A DNA stretch of 64,000 nt. Source: Drechmeria coniospora. Taxonomy: Eukaryota; Ascomycota; Sordariomycetes; Hypocreales; Ophiocordycipitaceae. Positions 57,060-64,000 of the stretch are shown in pieces. The first letter of the stretch is position 1. Every line of letters begins with the position of its first letter. The DNA lies in NCBI RefSeq assembly GCF_001625195.1, contig NC_054391.1:2697390-2761389 (forward strand), read 5' to 3'. The position numbers and the translations under genes are program-made. A model generated the notes under the pieces. That model was not told the origin of the DNA. It made no database searches and was given only the letters and a program-made list of their open reading frames with translations.

Positions 57060-59900
57060 GAAGTACTCCGCAGTAGCTGCAAGTGAGTAGTGTTACTGTA
57101 CAGTTCTGTACTTGCAAGTAGGTCTACGTGTACAGGGCACCGTACGGAGCAATGGCATTACTGTACTGTACGTACCCTACAAGCACTTGTATACACTTGG
57201 TGTGCATGTAGTTGTACTGTAGAATGGTACCCGAAATCCCCTTCCTGTACGGAGCAAGTACAGTACCGTAAATAATTACTAGGTACCTACTAGGTACTAA
57301 AGTACCCTTATTACTGAGCATCTGTACTTGCATGTACTCCGTGCTCGAGTACTTACTTTGAGGTGCAAGTTCATGTCGGAGTACATATACTGTACACTGT
57401 GCTGAACAACTGGTTGTAATTAAGTACTCCATACAGTTAGTGCCTATAAGTACTCGCTCATATACCTACCTAAGTATGTACTCCGTACCCGTTCACGTTT
57501 GTTGGGGGACCCAGGTGCATGTGCGGATGTTATAATACGGAATATCGCACAGGTACATGTGCACGTAAGTACTCACTCCAAGTATACACGCTACGTGCAG
57601 TGCTGCACTTGAGTGTGCTCGTAATAATGCATATTCTCCGCGTAATAACACCCGTCGGTGGTGAGAGGGAGGGTGAGCGAAATGAGACCCCTTTACACCT
57701 GCCCGTACCGATGCTAGTATTCTCGTTCGGTGCTCCGCGTTACTTGCACAGGTACGGCTCACGTTTCAACCTGCGACCATGGAGCAGGTACAAGTAGCGT
57801 GAGCACGGTGTGCAATTCGTCAATTACGCATCAACAAGCAAGTACGGAGTACTGTACTTACTGCAGCACAGCAATAGCAGGGGGGTAAGTATTACTTTTA
57901 CTGCATGTTAGTATGAGAAAACGACCAAGTACCATTCCAGGGTCCTCGAATCGCTTGCCCAAGGTCCCACAGGGTTGCTGCCACGTCAAGCACCTCGGTA
58001 CAAGAATAATTAATTACCAGCCAGTGTGCGCCAATGGGGCCGGATAGATGGTGGGACGTCCATCGTCGAATCCCCGGCGCCTGACCTTGTCGGCGCACGT
58101 TCATGGGGCTTGAGACAGGATGAAATTTTACGAGCCAGTATCCATTCGCACCCGCGGGCTCGTACTTGCTTGTACTGTGCGTGCAATGCTGCAAAAATTA
58201 CCTTGGGCTCGTACGTACGGAGCACAAGCACCCCACTATATGTGTGACGTAGCTCCCAAGTTCTCGCATGCCACGTACAACTACAGTACAGCACCGTAAT
58301 ACCGAGTAATTAATCAGCACTTACGGAGTACACCTGTAAGCGTAAGTAAGTACTTGCAGTTGCATGCGTAAGTAATACGGAGTACAGGCTCGTACTGTAG
58401 GTGTAAGTGCTTGCACCCACATGCAATAGGTGTCAGTAAGGAAGTGTACTACTGTACACGCATGTTCATAGGTGTACAGTACTCTAAGTACAAGTGCATG
58501 CTGATTTGGTCTCCAAGTACCGAGTACAAGTACTGTAATATTACTAGGTTCCTACTAGGTACGGAGTACTCCGTACTGATACGGAATAAAGCAATACTTC
58601 CCTAGTATGGAGTACTGTACTGTGCTGTTGTAAGTAATTACAGCATACTTACCACTACAAAGTACAGTATTCGGTACAAGGATATTCCTACCCGTTCAAG
58701 CGCATGTACAGTAGAGTAGGCACATGTACAAGTACACTTGTGTGGTATTACTTACTTGCTTGTACTTAATTACTGCTACAGTACTGTACGTGTGCGAGCA
58801 CTTAATACTGTACAGAATATGTAACAAGTACCAGGTATGCACTCGCAGATGTGCGTACTCGTACCGGCGGAAGCGGGCAGTACGAATGGGAGGAAGGGGA
58901 TTCGGTAACTGCGAAATGCGGCAGCAAACCGCACGGCCTAATAGCTTGTCCGCCGACCAGCTGGCTGCATGGTATTTTATTCAATCGCGTGCCGCCCGCG
59001 ATGACGACGGTGGTCATGCGCTGAAAGCATGATGATGCATTGCCGGGGCGACAGGAGCAGGTCGTGGAAGTAAAGGCGTTGCGTTGCATAAATGTACTTG
59101 TGAGAGGCACAGCTACTCCGCCACCCCAAGGCCGGGCAGGCGTCCCGCAATCATGGTACGCATGGACAAGTACGACAGTACATGTACAAGTATTCGGTAT
59201 TCGTGCAAGTACGTACTTGAGATGTGTCCGTCCTGTATGTACATGTACGTACGGAGTATTACTCCGTATCTTACGCACTACAAGTCTGCAAGTAGTTATC
59301 TAGTTGTATTATTAGTATGAATGGTAGAGAGGGTACAGTTAATGCACATGTACGGAGTACAGTGTACGGAGATGGGACAACAGCGCTGCACACTTGCGAT
59401 GAATACCAAGGTACAAATGCCCCGTAGTGGCGTACGGACCGACTCCTTTATACCCCTTAAGAAACCCAGCTGCTGCATGAACACTGAACTTGCTGTACAA
59501 GCACATGGCATGGTGCACTGCAACGACAAGGACGACATGAACGGTGCACATGTGCTTGCAAGTACAACTATATACATGTACTGTAGGTGTAATACGCCTC
59601 AGGGTCCTGTACTTGGCTGTACTTGTATGTAAAGTAAGTTCTGCAAGTACATGCAAGTACAGTAAGTAAGTACCTGCGGCAGGCAAAATTCTGGAAGCTT
59701 TCCCAGGACGGCTAGTGACGACACCGGTGGGGCGGGAGGGATGCCTAAGCCGTAGGGAGTACTCTGTACTTTACGCTGTATTATAAAGTACTCCGTACAG
59801 TATGCACACTGACAAGTACATGCAGATGTACATGGGTATGTTCTCCGTAGCTGTACATGTGCTTAAGTACGGTACATGGATATGTAGGTGTACATATACT
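57060..59900. repeat. Longest GTAC-word island
   Basis: Nearly 3 kb with the palindrome family on both strands, including an extended perfect copy at 58558-58577 and CTAGGTACCTACTAGG-type inverted repeats near 57279-57296 (58542-58561 diverged). A short motif-poor segment lies near 57900-58140. Confidence 0.8.
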
Positions 59901-60099
59901 CAAGTACGGTGCACACCTCAAGTGCTCGAGTCCACGACCATAGAGTGCTTGCATCTACGACTTACCTTGAGGCTTGCGTACTACCAAGTCGGTAGGTACC
60001 AAGACAGTATCAAGTGCATGCTTCCGCAGTTTCTCTCCACCAGGAATCACAGTGCCATCCATCTAGGTCCCGCGTGAATCGGCACCAGTTTAAGCGCGT

Positions 60100-61560
60100 G
60101 CATGAGCAAAAGTACAAGACAGTACGGACCACACTACGCGCACATTTGAGTACGTGAACACCTACAGTACATAACAATACAAGCACATTCCCTCAGCAAG
60201 TACGGAGTCCTCCGTACGAACAATGTACTTACTTGCATAAAGTACAACTGCACGTGCTTTCTCATACCACTCCGTACTGTACACAGTAATACAAGTCGGT
60301 GTATGGAGTGCCAAGTACGGAAGAGTTGAACCGGGTATCGCCGGGGCTCCGGGTGATGAGTGGCATTTGATTGGACGACAACCTTGAAAAATTTCCTCCT
60401 TTCGGCCATTCTCCAGGGAGTGAGAGTACTTGCAAGTACAGTACGTACTTGCAGCACAAGACAAAGTACGCAAGAGCTACAGCACATAATGTACAGCATT
60501 ACGGAGTACTTACGGTACAAGTACTGGCATGTATACTGTATTCGCAGCAAGTACTTGTGCATGCATGCACCTGTCTGCTACGCTTACAAGTAGGTAATAT
60601 GGGACGAGACTGACGCACGCTCGCCTGTACCTGCATGTGCGAGCAGGTAATTATTAATTGTGCGAGTGCACACGGAATGCCATTATTACGTTGCGGTTGC
60701 TTGTACAGGGGTTGTTTCCGACTTTGCCAGCAATCCACCCAGCCTCGCTGAGGCAAATAACATGTTCTTCCAAACGACTCTGCAGGGTTGGGATCTACAA
60801 CTACAGTACGGAGTACATGTACTGTACAGTACTCCGCACAGTACTTGTAATTGTAATTGTAATCGTACCCTTTGCGTTCTACAGGCCATCATTCGTGGTA
60901 GGATGTACTCCGTTCACTTACTTACTTACTCGCTATTCTAGATTTACACCTACGCCGCGCATGCAGTATTTGCACACCTACATGTACAGCTACAGCTACA
61001 GCAAGTACGGAGTACAAAGTACAGTAATTTTACAATGCAGATTCGGTAGGATACTGCATTGCCCGTGCGAGTATTACCTTGGTCTATAGTACAGTAGAAT
61101 ACCAATACGGCAGGGTCCGGAGTACATGTACCTGCTTTGGTACTTGCATGTTGAAAGTACTGCGTACCCCGAACCTACCAGCCTCCCCGAAACGTAAGCG
61201 CAATGGGAATGACCCGTCTTTCGTCCAGGCGGTCAACAAACAGGCCAATTCTCCCCTCTTTCTCCCCTCCGGAACGGGGTTGCAAGGCAAAGGCTCGACG
61301 AGAGCGCTCCGTACTCGTACGAGCATGCAACACCTCCGGCTCTCACCCCCTGTCACTGGGGCATCTTGGCAACTCGCATCTACTTACAACCAAGGGAGTA
61401 CAGTACAATCAAGTAATTACAACTACACCTACAGAGTACGCCTGCAGTACTCCGTGCAGCACACCTACTTGTACACCTACACCTGCAGCACACCACGTCT
61501 CTTGTATAGGACATTTACAGTACATGTACAGCAAGTACACCTGCTGTAGTCTCTGCTGAT
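60100..61560. repeat. GTAC-word island
   Basis: Repeated GTACGGAGTAC, CTTGCAAGTAC and TGTACAGTAC words, interrupted by plainer sequence near 60310-60410, 60700-60780 and 61190-61300. Confidence 0.78.
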
Positions 61561-62199
61561 TGTACGAGCGTACGACCGGCCCGAGCCTGCGGAGTTGGCC
61601 GCCTGTTCAAATGGCAATTGCAAGTATTCGCCAACCGCAGCTTACCGGATTTTGAATCAGAAAGACGCTCATGGGGAATACGGGGAATACGGGGACGAAA
61701 CTGTGCACCTAACAGTACCTGCGCTGCTCGCCGTGCAAATAAACCATGCACTACCATTGCAGACACGATGCAGATGCAGTAGTACTACGATATGTACGTT
61801 GGCATATACCTGTTCCTCATGTGCTCCGTAAACGTTACCCTATTGTCGGCCTTGGCATAGTGCAGTGCACTCGCGTCGCTAGGGATACGGATGCAGTACA
61901 AGTAATACACTTGATTCCACGAGTACTTGCAGCTCTCTCGGCAGTGTGCCTGAATGCGAGTGGTAGCGGTACAAATGAGTGTGCTTGGGTGTTCAAGTAC
62001 TCGTCCACCTCAACGTACAGCAATGTACTGACGAGCAAATGCGTGCATCTTCACCCACATGTGCCGCTACTACTAACACTGCAGTAATACTTGGTTGTAC
62101 ACGTTCTGTAGTAGATGTAAGTACAGTACGTTGCGGATGCGTGGGGAAGGAAACACCCAGCAAGGCACCGTGTCCCAACGTGGCTGTTTATGGAAGGAA

Positions 62200-62214
62200 G
62201 GGGGGGGGGGGGGG
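62200..62214 (+). repeat. 15-nt poly-G run
   Basis: A homopolymer in noncoding DNA, preceded by a GGAAGGAA purine stretch. Confidence 0.9.
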
Positions 62215-64000
62215 CACTTGCCTAGGCGGTCGCCCTCAGCATCAAAAGCAAACGCAGAAACGCACCTCGAACGAGCAGCATCACCGATCGGCCATATCAG
62301 GTCGCAGAGTTCATACACGCGCGCTCGCCGTCACCCACTCACTCACTCTCTCGCCATCGAAAAGTATGAGAAAAAGCCAGCCATCGTGAAACATGGCGCC
62401 TTTTTGGGTACCCTGCAGCCAGGACCTTTCCTTCCCTGGTTGCAACCTGCCTGCGTCCGCTTGCATCCCGCCTTCCTTCTTCTGCTGCACGGAGTGCTGC
62501 ACATGTACAACTACTTACTTACCGTACAGGTAGTACAAGCACATGCTGTCGAAGCACATCCGCAAGTACCTGTGTGCGAGTAAGTACGAGGATTCGTACA
62601 TGCGGTACGGCGTATACTCCGTACATGTGCAGTGCAGTGTACAAGTACAAGTCCGCCCAAGTAAGTGCTTGTGTGCCGTTCGTTACCCTGGGAAGGCACG
62701 AGAAGTGCATTGCATCGTGGAAGGAGGGACTCCGTACATGCAGAATGGGCAAAAACAAACAAGACACCTTGTCTGCTCGCCCGTCAAGGGGGGAGCTCCC
62801 TCGTCAAGCCCTCTCGTGGGACGCTCGTGGGACGCTCGTGGGACAATGCACGCGTCGCCGACGTGCGCATCCTGCCAGGCGCAAGCCCGGTTCGAGGCCG
62901 GCCGTCGTTGGTCGCATCGCGAAGCGCGACGGGTCGTCGCGTTGGGTCTTGGTCCCTGCCAGCTCGTTCCGCTCCATGGCTGACCACGCTCTCAAGGGAC
63001 GGCCGGCCGCAATAATAACGGTGCGGCGTAGGCATCACGGCGTACGGAGTACGTATTCAACACCGACGGTATGTGCAGCTGCGGTACGGCACAGTAGTGG
63101 TACGGAGCACTAATGTTCGCAGCACGACGCTCGTGTCGTGGACGTGCAAGCATGGTCGACCGCAAGCACGCGTTTGTGTCGCTCCTTGATGCTACCCAGC
63201 ACTAGTGCCCGCGATGTGCTGTAGGTTTTGGCACTCGTACGATGTGCGCAGTATTCCTTGCTTACTTGCGTGCCAAGGTTGGAACGGCCTTCTCCGTACT
63301 TGTACGGCAGACTACATGCATGCATGTACGATGCGGACGGCGGATGAACCCATGTACGGGCCATCAATCAAAGGTGTACGAGTACCATGTGGTGAGTGCA
63401 AAGCACTCCTTGATGCAAGCATATTCACTGCAAGGATGTGCTAATTGTACTCCGTACATGTAGCTCGGACGAAATAGCCGGTAATCTCGCATGGGTTGGT
63501 CAGTTTTGTGCAGACCATGGACGGTGCGCATCGCCGTGAAACTCTCGTCGTCGTATGACGCGCCATCACACGTGCGGCTGCGTGTCGGTAAGTAACCTTC
63601 ATCACACGTGCGGCAAGCCACCCACCGAGCCTCGTCGCCCTTGACTTGGCGATATACCTACGGGCCATGGTCGGCAGATGAAGCCGTTGAGATGCTCCAT
63701 TCCTTGGCAGCAAATAAGCTCAGGCCAGGATAATACAGTTCAACGATGACCAAGTCAATGCACTCGTCTCGTTGCCATCATGGCATGCAATCGTACGCGA
63801 GCATACTCGTCCGATACCGGTCGTGCCATGCGAGCAGAGAGCGCTCGAAAGAGGCCGAGAAAAAAGGCACGAGGTCGAGGCGGCGGGAAAGTCCGGCATC
63901 GCACCCTTCATCCCAGTCAGCTCTCGTCGTACGGAAACAGAGTTGGTTGGTTGAAGTCATGTTCCTCGTTGTAATTTGCTCACATCGAATCGACCCAGCC

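Larger units (their letters stand above)
49781..64000. other. 14-kb gene-free tract to the right edge
   Basis: I find no domain, exon chain, tRNA, rRNA or transposon ORF. GTAC-word islands (about 49780-50240, 50630-50860, 51130-51860, 55300-56450, 57060-59900, 60100-61560, 61780-63480) alternate with GC-rich segments lacking the words (about 51890-52740, 52940-55200, 56450-57050). The tract is not AT-rich, so it does not look like sequence degraded by repeat-induced point mutation. Confidence 0.6.

Noticed and set aside
49781..64000. Direct-repeat spacing suggestive of a CRISPR-like array
   Set aside because: The GTAC words are irregularly spaced, occur on both strands and lack uniform spacers, and the host is a eukaryote.

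Overview
The window is nuclear DNA from a filamentous ascomycete (Pezizomycotina), most likely a sordariomycete; Hypocreales is my guess from the protein flavour and is not proven. The evidence is GC-rich coding sequence, many short introns (47-179 nt) with GT..AG ends and CTRAC/CTAAC-type branch sites, and a set of typical fungal housekeeping genes. All reading frames and splice sites were worked out by eye.

Left part (1-24.3 kb), from left to right: an IQGAP/Rng2-type cytokinesis scaffold (minus strand, C terminus off the left edge); an Rmd1-type DUF155 membrane protein; a triose-phosphate-transporter-family membrane carrier; a 7-kb gene-free gap with several tandem repeats; a secretory-pathway glycosyltransferase resembling the PLOD/procollagen type; and a Ccc2-type copper P-type ATPase.

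Middle part (28-46.5 kb) is gene-dense and rich in cell-cycle and ubiquitin functions: COP9 signalosome subunit 7, Rax1, ribosomal protein L31 (eL31), the APC/C-specific E2 enzyme Ubc11/UBE2C, the checkpoint kinase Chk1, the APC/C RING subunit Apc11, a mitochondrial-type thiosulfate/mercaptopyruvate sulfurtransferase, ribosomal protein S2 (uS5), an unrecognised 754-residue protein, and a G1/S cyclin of Cln/Puc1 type. The E2 and the RING subunit that together catalyse APC/C ubiquitination lie on either side of CHK1 within 4.5 kb. UBC11 and CHK1 are divergent and share a 1.1-kb intergenic promoter that carries a tandem pair of ACGCGAC boxes.

Right part (46.5-64 kb) holds no gene I can support. 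Like the other large gaps, it is filled with clusters of short palindromic words built on GTAC (GTACTCCGTAC/GTACGGAGTAC, GTACTGTAC, GTACATGTAC, CAAGTACTTG). I saw no full copy of TACGGAGTAC or TACTCCGTAC inside any CDS. This dispersed intergenic word family, together with local minisatellites that appear to have grown from it, is the most unusual feature of the window. I found no transposon ORF, no rRNA and no convincing tRNA.
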